Shown piece after piece: positions 46,940 to 57,190 of a stretch of DNA of 64,000 nt. The notes beneath the pieces were generated by a model. That model saw only the letters and a program-made list of their open reading frames with translations. It did no database searches and was not told where the DNA came from. This DNA is from Verpa conica (Eukaryota > Ascomycota > Pezizomycetes > Pezizales > Morchellaceae). The position numbers were made by a program, and so were the translations under genes. Position 1 is the first letter of the stretch. Every line of letters starts with the position of its first letter. The stretch lies in assembly GCA_033030425.1 (NCBI GenBank), contig JAUFSD010000022.1:992001-1056000 (forward strand). The letters run 5' to 3'.

Positions 46940-49900
46940 TTAGACCGCTATTTTGAAGTCTTTGTGCCTTGGCTTCTGCGGATAGGTTCTGTGGAAATCC
47001 GTAAGAGCCTCTTCAGCAGTGCCTTGGAGGTTTCTAAACGGGACCCAAGTCTTGTCTTCTTGCTGGTAACCTTCCCATTCGACTAGGTAGCGGACTTCTT
47101 TATTTCTTCCGAATAGTTTGCTGTCTACGACTGCCTTGACAACCCAACTCTGTTCGCCTTCAACGATCTCAGGATCAGGTGGAACCACTATCCTTGCCGG
47201 GTCACTAGGTACTTTATACGGTTCTAGTAGTGAGGCGTGGAAAGTGTCAAAGTGTTTCCAAGAATCAGGTAGCTTTAGTTTATACGAATCCCAATTGACT
47301 TTGCTTATGACTTCGAAAGGACCAAATTTCTTAGAGTCCAGTTTCTTAGACGGCCGCTTGGTCTGAATATTCCTTCTATCAAGAAGTACCAAATCTCCTG
47401 GTTTGAACGAAGGGGCTACCATATGTTTCTTATCATACCACTTTTTCTGCCTGGCTTGAGCTCTCAGGAGTTCTGACCTCAGCGTGGACCAGAGGGACTG
47501 CCACTTCGATAACAACACTTCACTTTGTGGATCCGCACTGTCAAGCTTACGCTTAGTGGTGGGCTACGTTGTGTCCGGGTCGAAACCGTAATTAGCATAG
47601 AAGGGCGAGACCTTGGTTGATTCCTGAGTAGCCGTGTTATAGGCATACTCCGCTAATGGTAGCAGATCAGACCAGTCGTCTTGCTGATAGGTACAGTAGT
47701 TCCGGAGGTACTGCTCCAGAGTCTGATTAACCCTTTCAGTTTGACCGTCAGTCTGTGGGTGATAGGCCGTGGACATGCGGAGGTCAACGTCTAGGAGTTT
47801 CATTAGCGTCCTCCAGAAGGAGCTATCGAACTTAGAATCCCGATCTGAGATAATCTCTTCAGGTAACCCGTGATGTTTCCAGATTTCTCTAAGAAATATT
47901 TTAGCTAAGTCCTCGATAGTTGTCTGCGGCTTTAGTGGGATGAAGTGCGCCATTTTTGTAAGTCTGTCTACTATTACCCAGATATTTACATATCCGGAGG
48001 ACTCTGGGAGGCTAACTATGAAGTCCATTGAGATGGAACTCCAGGGAGTGTATGGCACTTCCAAAGGTTGTAGCAGTCCGTACTTCTTATGTCTCGACGC
48101 TTTATTTCTTTGACAGGCGTCACAAGTACGCACATAGTCGCAGATTTCTTCATCCATTTTAGGCCAGTAGAACAAGGCTGTGATTCTCTCAATCGTTTTG
48201 AACTGACCGAAATGGCCAGCCAGCTTGGAGTCATGGAAAGCATTGAATATCTTTAGTCTTAAGATCTTATTTTCTGGGACGAACCACCGTCCTTCGAAGA
48301 ATAGAAGACTATCTTTGCAAGTAATGCGTTTATCCAAGTTCCCCGCACCGTTCTCTGCAGCAATGAGAAGTGTTTGATATGCTTCGTCTAGGAGAGCCGA
48401 AGCTCTGATTTGGTCTAGGATTTCCGGCTTAAGTTTAGTCACCCTAACGGAGCGAGCCCAAGCTGAGTTTATCATCAAGAGTTCGGGTCCTTCGGTAGAC
48501 ATGACTAATTGTCCTGGTTTGAACAAACGAATTTCAGGATCGACATGAGTTTTACCCCCCTCTCCTAGCGCGTGGTCCCAACGGCGCGACAAGATATCAG
48601 CCTTATCGTTAAGCTTCCCCGGCCTATAGACTACTTTGAAGTCAAAATTGGCTAAGTCCGCTGCCCAACGGGTTTGCCTTGGTTTGAGAGCCTTCTTTGA
48701 GTCAAAGTAAGTTAGGTTTTGGTGATCAGTGATTACCGTGACTGTATCCTTACATGACCGTAGGAGATGACTCCACTCATTAAAGCAGGAGACTATGGCG
48801 CCTAATTCCTTATCATGGACGTCATAGTTCCTTTCAGCTTGGGACATTTTCTTCGAGTAGAAGGCTACGGGATGCCACTTTTTATCACTGTGGAGCTGGG
48901 ACATCACGCCGGATTTGGCGAAGTTACTCGCATCAGTCTCGACCTTCGTTTCCAGTTCTGGGTCAAAATGTGCAAGTATCGGAGCGGAGGAGAACCTCTC
49001 CTTAAGCTCTTCAAATGCCCTATCGCATGCTTCAGTCCAAAAGAACTTAATCTCTTTTTTGGTCAAATCAGTCAGAGGACGACAAATACGGCTGAACCCT
49101 TCAATGAACCTTCGATAGAAGTTCGCAAACCCAATAAAGGCCTGTACTTCCTTAACATTTCTCGGAGCCGGCCAGTTCTTGATATCGTCCACTTTATCGG
49201 TAGCCATGCTTACGCCTTGGCCACTGATAACGTACCCCAGGTAATCTACCTCAGTAACGTGGAATCTTGATTTTTTGAGACTTATGCAAAGGCCATGTTC
49301 TCGTAGTCTATCAAGGACTTTTTGTACCAACGAAATATGTTCCTCTAAGGTATCAGAGTAGATTAAGATGTCATCAATGTAGGCGATTACACCTTCGTCT
49401 AGTAGTTCGTGGAGAACCTCATTGATCATAGCCTGGAACGTGGAGGGAGCGTTACAAAGTCCAAACGGCATTACCGTGTACTCATACAGCCCATATCTAG
49501 TACGGAAGGCTGTTTTCCACTCGTCTCCTTCACGGATACGGAGTAGATGGAAACCATTTTTTAGATCAAACTTGGTAAAGATTTTAGCTTTGCCTAGTCT
49601 TTCCCTAAGCTCGTCCATACGAGGCAGAGGGTATCGGTCTTTCACCGTGATCTTATTGAGCCCTCGGTAGTCAACAACTAGTCTGAGTGTGCCATCAGGC
49701 CTTGGGACGAGTAACACTGGGGCAGCCGCTGGGGACGAGGAACGTCTTATTCTTCCAATATTCAATTCCTTAGCAAGCCATTCCTTGATTGCCTTCAGCT
49801 CAGAGGCAGAACAAGGGTAGAGAGGACCGAACGGAGGGGTTTCCCCTTCCTTCAGGTCTATCTTATGGTCGTGCTTAGAGTGTAAAGGCAACATGTCAAT

Positions 49901-50542
49901 CTGTTCTTGGCTGAACACACTAGCCCAATTATGGTACTGAGAAGGCAACCTCAAAGTGATGTCTTCGCCTTCGTCATCATGATAGACGGCAAGACCTATT
50001 TGGTAGATCTGGTCTTCCTTGGTAGTGAGGAGGTCCTCGTTACTAAGGTGTTCTATGCGGACTTCCGTAGGAATACAATGTTTCCTGCAGTGGTCACTCC
50101 TCCACCGGAGAGTATTAAACTCCCAATTGATGTCCGGGTTATGCTTCCTTAGCCAGCTAACCGGCAGGTAACCTAGAATACCGTCTTGCAACGGGCTCAC
50201 TTCCCATGCTAGTGTTTCCTCATGGAGGCCGATTATCAGATCCAAAGGAAATGTATATCGTTCTCCTGCTCCCATGATGGTGTCCCCAGTAGCGTCTTGA
50301 ATGGAGATCACCTCCTTACGCTCCTTAGTGGGGATACCATGTTTCTTAACAAGCTTAGCATTTAGGATTGGGCCCGTGCATCCGGAGTCCACCAAGAAAC
50401 GTCCGTTCACCCTTTCAGTATGGTTCTTCTCTCTCCAAGTTAATGCTCCCTGAATTTTGCAACAACTCTCATGGATTGGCTCCTCTACTTTAGGCCCCGA
50501 AAGGCGTATGCGTTTGAGGGGTCTCTCTAGAGATTCTGCCAT
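46940..50542 (-). pseudogene. Ty3/gypsy chromovirus Pol polyprotein (one internal stop)
   Basis: One frame of 1,201 codons encodes, in order: a retropepsin-like protease (FLVDSGCTGPIL), reverse transcriptase (LVVDYRGLNKITVKDRYPLP, FGLCNAPSTFQ, AYIDDILIYS), RNase H (ETDASNFAKSGVMSQ, DHQNLTYF, NDKADILSRR), an integrase zinc module (CDACQRNK) and the integrase core with catalytic Asp in SMDFIVSLP and SDRDSKF and Glu in QTERVNQTLEQY. A C-terminal chromodomain follows (VRYLVEWEGYQQEDKTWVPF). The chromodomain places it among chromoviruses. A TAG at 47564-47566 interrupts the frame after GFDPDTT and before PTTKRK; reading continues in the same frame, so a single C-to-T change from a Gln codon is the simplest explanation. 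Otherwise the frame is intact, which suggests a fairly young element. Confidence 0.93.
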
Positions 50543-51040
50543 GACTGCTCAGTAGACAACCGTACTTGCTTATAGCTTCCCGGTTTATTTACGCCTAGCG
50601 AGACTTCGCTGTCAATGGTAGTAAATGGGTCTGATGTATGCACAGTAATTATAAAATCGTAAAGATTCACAATGACTATTATCTGCCCGCAGATTTCGAC
50701 TAATAAAGTCATCCTCAGATAGCCTTTTATAACGAAATTCAATTGCTTAATTCTAAAGACTTAAATACAAAAAACTTAAATGCAACGCAAAACTTGTAAC
50801 AGTATTTGACCCAAGGAAATCAAAAGTAGCAACGACTTTAACCAGATCCTTTACGCATCTAAGAAAACCTCCGTCCATCGCAGAAACCCATTTGGATGAT
50901 CTGTAAGACAAGGTTTTATTTGTTAGCCCAATTCTTCTCAGACGGTAGAGTAGTTTAGACAGAATTTTTGTAAGCCTTACCATATAGGAGAGGCGGAGGC
51001 ACCAGGCCTCCGACCAGCTTACTTTCCAACATAGATGTTA
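50543..51040 (-). other. Gag-pol spacer of gypsy X
   Basis: About 500 bp between the gag stop and the first ATG of pol. It has several stops in all frames and no domain I recognise. In this element gag and pol are separate frames. Confidence 0.5.
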
Positions 51041-52480
51041 CTATGATAAGAACCCCAAAGCATGTGCTGGCTCGTCATCAGAGGACTCGTCAAAACAGAG
51101 CGAGGCGACCGATTTGACCATGTCATCAGCAGCGTTAGAAGTCGGGGACTCCTGGAGGGCCTGGGAGATGCCACTAATAGTAGCCTTCTTCCGGGACTGA
51201 TCCTCGTCCTTAGAGTTACCGCGCTTCCGTTTTTTAACCGCTGCCACAGACGGACCAGGGACTGGTTTGTCTTCAGGACAATCTCTCCAGCTGTGATTCC
51301 CTTTTCCGCAACGTGCACACATATTTTTCTCAAAGCGTTTCTTTCGGAGAGCACCGGAGACACCCTCAAGGGCCTTCTCCTTGTCCGCCTTATCGAAGCG
51401 TTTTGGCTTTGGTTGCTCCTTCGGCTTCTCCGAAGATTGGCCATTGGAAGTTTTCTTTTTCTTTTTCTTCTTTTCTGACGAGTCTGCCTTTTTCTCCTTT
51501 TGCTTACTGGGCCCAGGATTGGAGTCACCTCCTTTCCTGTGTAATTTTTCATAAGCCTGAGATTCCTCAAGTCGATGACCCAGTTGTCTAAGCGACAGGA
51601 TATAAGCATTCAAGTCTTCCGGAGGAGAAAGAACTTTTGCCCACTCGACGCGAAGCTCAGGGGAAAGAGCAGAGCGAATCTTGTCTTTAACCACCTGCCC
51701 AGTGTACTCAGTTGTGTACATGAGTTGCCCAATGCGATCAAGGAACTTGTCGATTTTACCCGACGAGTGCTTAAGCGAGTCCCACTCTGCAACAGCTTTG
51801 TCCCTAGTAAGGCTTCCGCCAAAACTAAGGGATAGGCCCCTCGCAAAGTAAGACCAGGTGCGCCACGGGGACGACTTATGGAACTCAATGTCCATCCTCT
51901 TGGCTGTTGCTGGATTTATATGGGGTTGGACACCCAAATACCACTTGGCAGCTCTACCTTTGAGAAGGCCCGCAGCGTAAAGCACGCGGTCGATGTCTCT
52001 AGGGTAATGAACTTTGTCGAGGATGAAAACATCTTCGAGGCAGCGGATAAACCGAGGAAGATCATCAGGTTCTCCCTCAAAGCCATCAGGCACGACAGAC
52101 TTCTTGGGAGGTAGCCTTGGAATAGTACCCCCATGGTCAAAGGTACGAGGCTTCCCTTCTTCTTTGACTTTTTTCTTCCAAACTCGGTCGAACCAACGGT
52201 CCCACTGCCCTATGTTCCACTTGCTTCGGTCTTTTTCGGGTTCAGAGTCGCTTGAGCTACTCTCGTCCCCTGGGTCTCGACCTCCTCCTGCGACGTTTCC
52301 GCCCGGAGGTTTACCCCCACTTCCGTTACCATTGCCTCCAGGAGGGTCGACGATCTCTTTGATTTCGCCTTCAGACTCGGGCAGAGGAGGAAGGCCCGAA
52401 GCCTTCTTCTTCTTTTTCTTCTTGGGTGCTTCCCCGGAGGGTTCCACCACAGGAGGAGCCTTTGTCTTTCCCTTGGATTT
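51041..52480 (-). CDS. Ty3/gypsy Gag, 5' end cut off by LTR X
   Basis: The frame is open from the LTR X border at 52480 to a stop at 51041; the first ATG is at 52450 (469 aa). The N-terminal part is low-complexity (KKKKKKK, Gly/Asn-rich), then comes a retrotransposon Gag capsid region (YAAGLLKGRAAKWYLGVQ, FLDRIGQLMYTTEYTGQ), a Lys-rich linker and a zinc knuckle CARCGKGNHSWRDC with exact C-x2-C-x4-H-x4-C spacing. The frame continues without a start codon up to the LTR edge, so the true N-terminus, leader and primer-binding site are lost. The neighbouring LTR points the wrong way to be this element's own 5' LTR. Confidence 0.88.
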   Translation of the reverse strand, partial: KSKGKTKAPPVVEPSGEAPKKKKKKKASGLPPLPESEGEIKEIVDPPGGNGNGSGGKPPGGNVAGGGRDPGDESSSSDSEPEKDRSKWNIGQWDRWFDRVWKKKVKEEGKPRTFDHGGTIPRLPPKKSVVPDGFEGEPDDLPRFIRCLEDVFILDKVHYPRDIDRVLYAAGLLKGRAAKWYLGVQPHINPATAKRMDIEFHKSSPWRTWSYFARGLSLSFGGSLTRDKAVAEWDSLKHSSGKIDKFLDRIGQLMYTTEYTGQVVKDKIRSALSPELRVEWAKVLSPPEDLNAYILSLRQLGHRLEESQAYEKLHRKGGDSNPGPSKQKEKKADSSEKKKKKKKTSNGQSSEKPKEQPKPKRFDKADKEKALEGVSGALRKKRFEKNMCARCGKGNHSWRDCPEDKPVPGPSVAAVKKRKRGNSKDEDQSRKKATISGISQALQESPTSNAADDMVKSVASLCFDESSDDEPAHALGFLS

Positions 52481-53738
52481 TGTGACGATTTAACCATCGT
52501 CATGACTAGTCTCAAAGTACCTCTCCATATAGAGACACCTAAGGATCTCCCTTGAGGCATAGGACTAGCTATCCTATTCCGGTCAATAGATACTAAGGAA
52601 AGTCATTACTATGATAGCCCGATCCCTAAGCGAGCTGGCGAGCTCCTAGGACGGAGCGAAGCTCACCGTCGTCGGTATGCGACAGAGACCAGAGTAATGC
52701 GTCTGTAGCTTATAGCTACGGGAGATACTAATGCAATGAGACAGAAGCAGTTACTTCCATGAACAGAGTTAAGCTCCTGTTCCGCTAGGAGGAATAATAA
52801 CAGCTTCGCTGATGGCCAATCTTATGGGAGGCCGAGAGCCATGAAACGAGAGCAAAGCTATGCTTAGTAGTTAGGGCCGCCAGCAAAATAAATAATTAAC
52901 CTGGCGGCGTCACGAATCGAACCATATGGGGCTATGCCTTGTGCGTCGCCCTAAGGTCCTTATGGATCAAGATTACCTCTCCGCCACGCTCCCAGGTTGG
53001 ACTAGGAACGTGGGAAAGGAATCTAAGCAACGGCAGGAATCATCAGTGGGTTACCCTACCTAGGGGACTTTGTGTTTTCTAACACCCCCGAGGCGCCCCA
53101 CTGTGCCACCCGCCGTTTGCAGAGGGGGCCCCCCTGAGTTGCTGATTCCCTAACAAAAAGACAAGTTTTGGACCCCAAAAATAACCCCAAAACCGTCAGG
53201 AAAATTCGTCCAACCGAACCAAACTCGGAGGGTATATGGGGGACAGTGCTGCAAATCCATAGGTGCAATCGGATTTGAAATCGGACCATTTTAGCAATAG
53301 TTACAGAGCTTTTAGTAACCAACGCTTTTTAGTCGCTAGTCTATCGACCCCGCTAGTTCTTAGGGGCGCTCTAGACTCAGTTGATTTCCAAGCGCGGAGG
53401 AATTGTTCCCCCGCTCCTTGGCAGCCTGCTCGCAATCAAAATCATAGCTTAAACCCGTCCTTCCCCCAGGACAATCATTCTTGCTAGTCAACGAACAACC
53501 GTTGTTCAGAGACCCTCATACTCTTTGCTAAAGACGTTTGTCTTCCCCTGGGAAGCAGAGCCTTTTAAAGTCTTTAGTTATCTATCCATTAAATCCTTAT
53601 TCCTGTTTTGCCTAGGGACTGTCGACCTTCTGTGTTGACGAGCGGTTCTAAGCCTCGCTGCTGAAGCTTCTCGTCAGAAAGGGAGGTTGTTGGTTTTTTT
53701 TGGTACGGCAGCACTCCCCTGGGAGTGCCCCCGTTACA
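52481..53738 (+). mobile_element. LTR X, full-length copy, inverted relative to the gypsy body
   Basis: 1,258 bp from TGTGACGATTTAACC to CCCCCGTTACA, with TG...CA ends. It is the complete LTR, in plus orientation, while gag and pol beside it are on the minus strand. Flanking pentamers are GATTT (52476-52480) and TACAC (53739-53743), which do not match. It therefore joins two different insertion sites: one in gag and one in the copia B integrase. Confidence 0.88.
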
Positions 53739-54533
53739 TACACTCGCTATTCTTGGATTTACTTCCTAAAGAATAAAGACGATGCGTATAAAGCCATCGA
53801 ACACTTCACCAACAAGGTCAAAAATCAGCATAACACCACAATAAAAAGGTTCAGAGCTGATGGTGGAGGCGAATATGTCAACAAAAACACCAAGACCTTC
53901 TTCGGAAAAGAGGGCATCACTCAAGAGATAACGCCACCATACTCCCATGAGTCAAATGGAGTAGCCGAGAGATTCAACAGGACGGTAACCACAATAGTTC
54001 GATGCATGATAATGGACCATCCCCGAATCCTATGGCAAGAAGCGTACTCAACTGCTGTCTACCTCAAAAATAGACTCCTACACAGTGCTCTAAAGGATAA
54101 AACCCCATACGAAGTACTCCATGGAAAGAAACCAACAATCAAACATGCTTATCCTTTCGGTCAAAAATGCTACATTCACATTCACAAAGAAGCCAGGCCA
54201 GCCGGAAGCAAATTAGAACCAAGAGCAGTCGAAGGAAAATTTGTTGGGTACACAGACAGCGACACACAATACCGAGTTTGGATACCATCTCAACACAAGG
54301 TGGTAGTCACTAGAGATCTCACGTTCCCCCCTCCAGCTTCAGGGGAAGTATCGATTGATATCTCCTACCCTCCTATAGAAACTCCAAAACTCGAAGCGTC
54401 AGTACCAGAGTCATCTCCCAAAGGAAAAGAAGCAGTTCCTTTAGAAGACGAAGGGGAAGAAAAAGAATTTATACTTCCGCTACCCGACTCTGATGAAGAA
54501 TCAGAACCTGAAACACACACTCCAGGAGAATTT
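53739..54533 (+). pseudogene. Ty1/copia integrase fragment (copia B)
   Basis: Plus-strand frame beginning inside the integrase core at YTRYSWIYFLKNKDDA, just after the position where the first catalytic Asp pair would be. It includes the second Asp region RFRADGGGEYVNK, the Glu region SHESNGVAERFNRT, the YGKKP-like module (YEVLHGKKPTIKHA), GKFVGY and the acidic linker DEESEPETHTPGE. It stops at the AATTT that borders LTR A. The copia B linker resumes after AATTT at 45647 on the minus strand, so this is the other half of the same element. Confidence 0.88.
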
Positions 54534-54892
54534 TGTCAAGAACACCCATTTCCTAGTCTGCCTTGTCTATCTCCTTGTTTCATGTATCGTTTCACATCTC
54601 GTAGGATTCCTGTTATCATTGGTCATGTAAGAATTACGCCTCGCAAGACGAGACGTCTATAGTTTCATGTAGAAGGAGGTCGCTCCTTCAGTTTCATATT
54701 GTCTCATTGTTGATCTCAGCGTCCCTCCAGAAAGGGTATAAAAAGGACGCATCTCTGTCAGTTAGTTAGTTCTTCACGCAACAACTTATATTGTTACCAT
54801 ACCTACCTTGTCCCTGAGTCCCTAGTCTCTCGATACTAGCCTTACCTTGTGATTATCGCCTGCTGTTCTCCAATAGGTGATCGGTTTTTACA
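54534..54892 (+). mobile_element. LTR A, right copy (plus orientation)
   Basis: 359 bp, same ends as the left copy. It contains a TATAAAAAGG box near 54738. Flanks are AATTT (54529-54533) on the copia B side and ACGTG (54893-54897) on the LTR X side, the partner pentamers of the left copy. Confidence 0.88.
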
Positions 54893-55623
54893 ACGTGGGA
54901 AAGGAATCTAAGCAACGGCAGGAATCACCAGTGGGTTACCCTACCTAGGGGACTCTGTGTTTTCTAACATCCCCGAGGCGCCCCACTGTGCCACCCGCCG
55001 TTTGCAGAGGGGGCCCCCCTGAGTTGCTGATTCCCTAACAAAAAGACAAGTTTTGGACCCCAAAAATAACCCCAGAACCGTCAGGAAAATTCGTCCAACC
55101 GAACCAAACTCGGAGGGTATATGGGGGACAGTGCTGCGAATCCATAGGTGCAATCGGATTTGAAATCGGACCATTTTAGCAATAGTTACAGAGCTTTTAG
55201 TAACCAACGCCTTTTAGTCGCTAGTCTATCGACCCCGCTAGTTCTTAGGGGCGCTCTAGACTCAGTTGATTTCCAAGCGCGGAGGAATTGTTCCCCCGCT
55301 TCTTGGCAGCCTGCTCGCAATCAAAAATCATAGCTTAAACCCGTCCTTCCCCCAGGACATTCATTCTTGCTAGTCAACGAACAACCGTTGTTCAGAGACC
55401 CTCATACTCTTTGCTAAAGACGTTTGTCTTCCCCTGGGAAGCAGAGCCTTTTAAAGTCTTTAGTTATCTATCCATTAAATCCTTATTCCTGTTTTGCCTA
55501 GGGACTGTCGACCTTCTGTGTTGACGAGCGGTTCTAAGCCTCGCTGCTGAAGCTTCTCGTCAGAAAGGGAGGTTGTTGGTTTTTTTGGTACGGCAGTACT
55601 CCCCTGGGAGTGCCCCCGTTACA
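54893..55623 (+). mobile_element. LTR X, last 731 bp, cut by LTR A
   Basis: Begins ACGTGGGAAAGG at the LTR A border and ends CCCCCGTTACA at 55623, followed by GGGTA inside the pogo transposase. Together with 46007-46538 it makes one LTR X of the expected length, which would be the gypsy 3' LTR. Confidence 0.87.
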
Positions 55624-55858
55624 GGGTACAGCAAATGGATGATTGGGGCTTTCCACCAAAGATAGCAATCGTGAAGGAGATGGCAGCGCACTTGGCGCAG
55701 ACTAGGGTTACTGGGCGAAAGCTAGGCAAGAATTGGCTTGCAAGGTTCTTAGAGCGCAATCCAGAGCTAGCTTCACGCTTTGCGCAACGTTTAGATCGTG
55801 GGCGAAACAGCGCAGCAAGCCCTGCCATCATCAAGAGCTACTATCGCAAGGTAACCCC

Positions 55859-57190
55859 CCTATCATTACCCCAATCATTACCCCAATCATTACCCCTATC
55901 ATTTGTAACGGGGGCACTCCCAAGGGAGTACTGCCGTACCAAAAAAAAACCAACAACCTCCCTTTCTGACGAGAAGCTTCAGCAGCGAGGCTTAGAACCG
56001 CTCGTCAACACAGAAGGTCGACAGTCCCTAGGCAAAACAGGAATAAGGATTTAATGGATAGATAACTAAAGACTTTAAAAGGCTCTGCTTCCCAGGGGAA
56101 GACAAACGTCTTTAGCAAAGAGTATGAGGGTCTCTGAACAACGGTTGTTCGTTGACTAGCAAGAATGATTGTCCTGGGGGAAGGACGGGTTTAAGCTATG
56201 ATTTTGATTGCGAGCAGGCTGCCAAGAAGCGGGGGAACAATTCCTCCGTGCTTGGAAATCAACTGAGTCTAGAGCGCCCCTAAGAACTAGCGGGGTCGAT
56301 AGACTAGCGACTAAAAGCGTTGGTTACTAAAAGCTCTGTAACTATTGCTAAAATGGTCCGATTTCAAATCCGATTGCACCTATGGATTTGCAGCACTGTC
56401 CCCCATATACCCTCCGAGTTTGATTCGGTTGGACGAATTTTCCTGACGGTTTTTAGGGTTATTTTTGGGGTCCAAAACTTGTCTTTTTGTTAGGGAATCA
56501 GCAACTCAGGGGGGCCCCCTCTGCAAACAGCGGGTGGCACAGTGGGGCGCCTCGGGGGTGTTAGAAAACACAGAGTCCCCTAGGTGGGGTAACCCACTGG
56601 TGATTCCTGCCGTTGCTTAGATTCCTTTCCCACATTCCTAGTCCAACCTGGGGACGTGGCGGAGAGGTAATCTTGATCCATAAGGACCTTTAGGGCGAAG
56701 CACAAGGCATAGCCCCGTATGGTTCGATTCGTGATGCCGCCAGGTTAATTATTAATTTTGCTGGCGGCCCTAACTACTAAGCATAGCTTTGCTCTCGTCT
56801 CACGGCTCTAGGCCTACCATGGGATTGGCCGTCAGTGAAGCCGTTGTTATTCCTCCTAGAGGAACAGGAGCTTAACTCTGTTCATGGAGGCAACTGCTTC
56901 AGTCTCATTGCACTAGTATCTCCCGTAGCTAATAGCTACAGACGCATTATTCTGGTCTCTGTCGCATACCGACGACGGTGAGCTTCACTCCGTCCTAGGA
57001 GCTCGCCAGCTCGCTTAGGGATCGGGTTATCATAGTAATGACTTTCCTTAGTATCTATTGACCGGAATGGGATAGCTAGTCCTATGCCTCAAGGGAGATC
57101 CTTAGGTGTCTCTATATGGAGAGGTACTTGAGACTAGTCATGACGATGGTTAAATCGTCACATCATTACCCCTATCATTACCCCTATCAT
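55859..57190. repeat. TCATTACCCC tandem repeat split by the solo LTR
   Basis: About four units (TCATTACCCCAA / TCATTACCCCTA) lie at 55863-55903 and about two and a half more at 57163-57190, interrupted by the solo LTR X. It is the original content of the transposase intron. Confidence 0.75.
55904..57162 (-). mobile_element. Solo LTR X inside the transposase intron
   Basis: 1,259 bp, TGTGACG...GTTACA read on the minus strand. It is flanked on both sides by TCATT (55899-55903 and 57163-57167), the 5-bp duplication expected of LTR-element integration. The surroundings are a local tandem repeat of TCATTACCCC units, so part of that match could be coincidental. Confidence 0.88.

Noticed and set aside
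52481..53738. Reading this LTR as the normal 5' LTR of the adjacent gypsy element
   Set aside because: It is in the opposite orientation to gag-pol, has no primer-binding site beside gag, and its flanks do not match.
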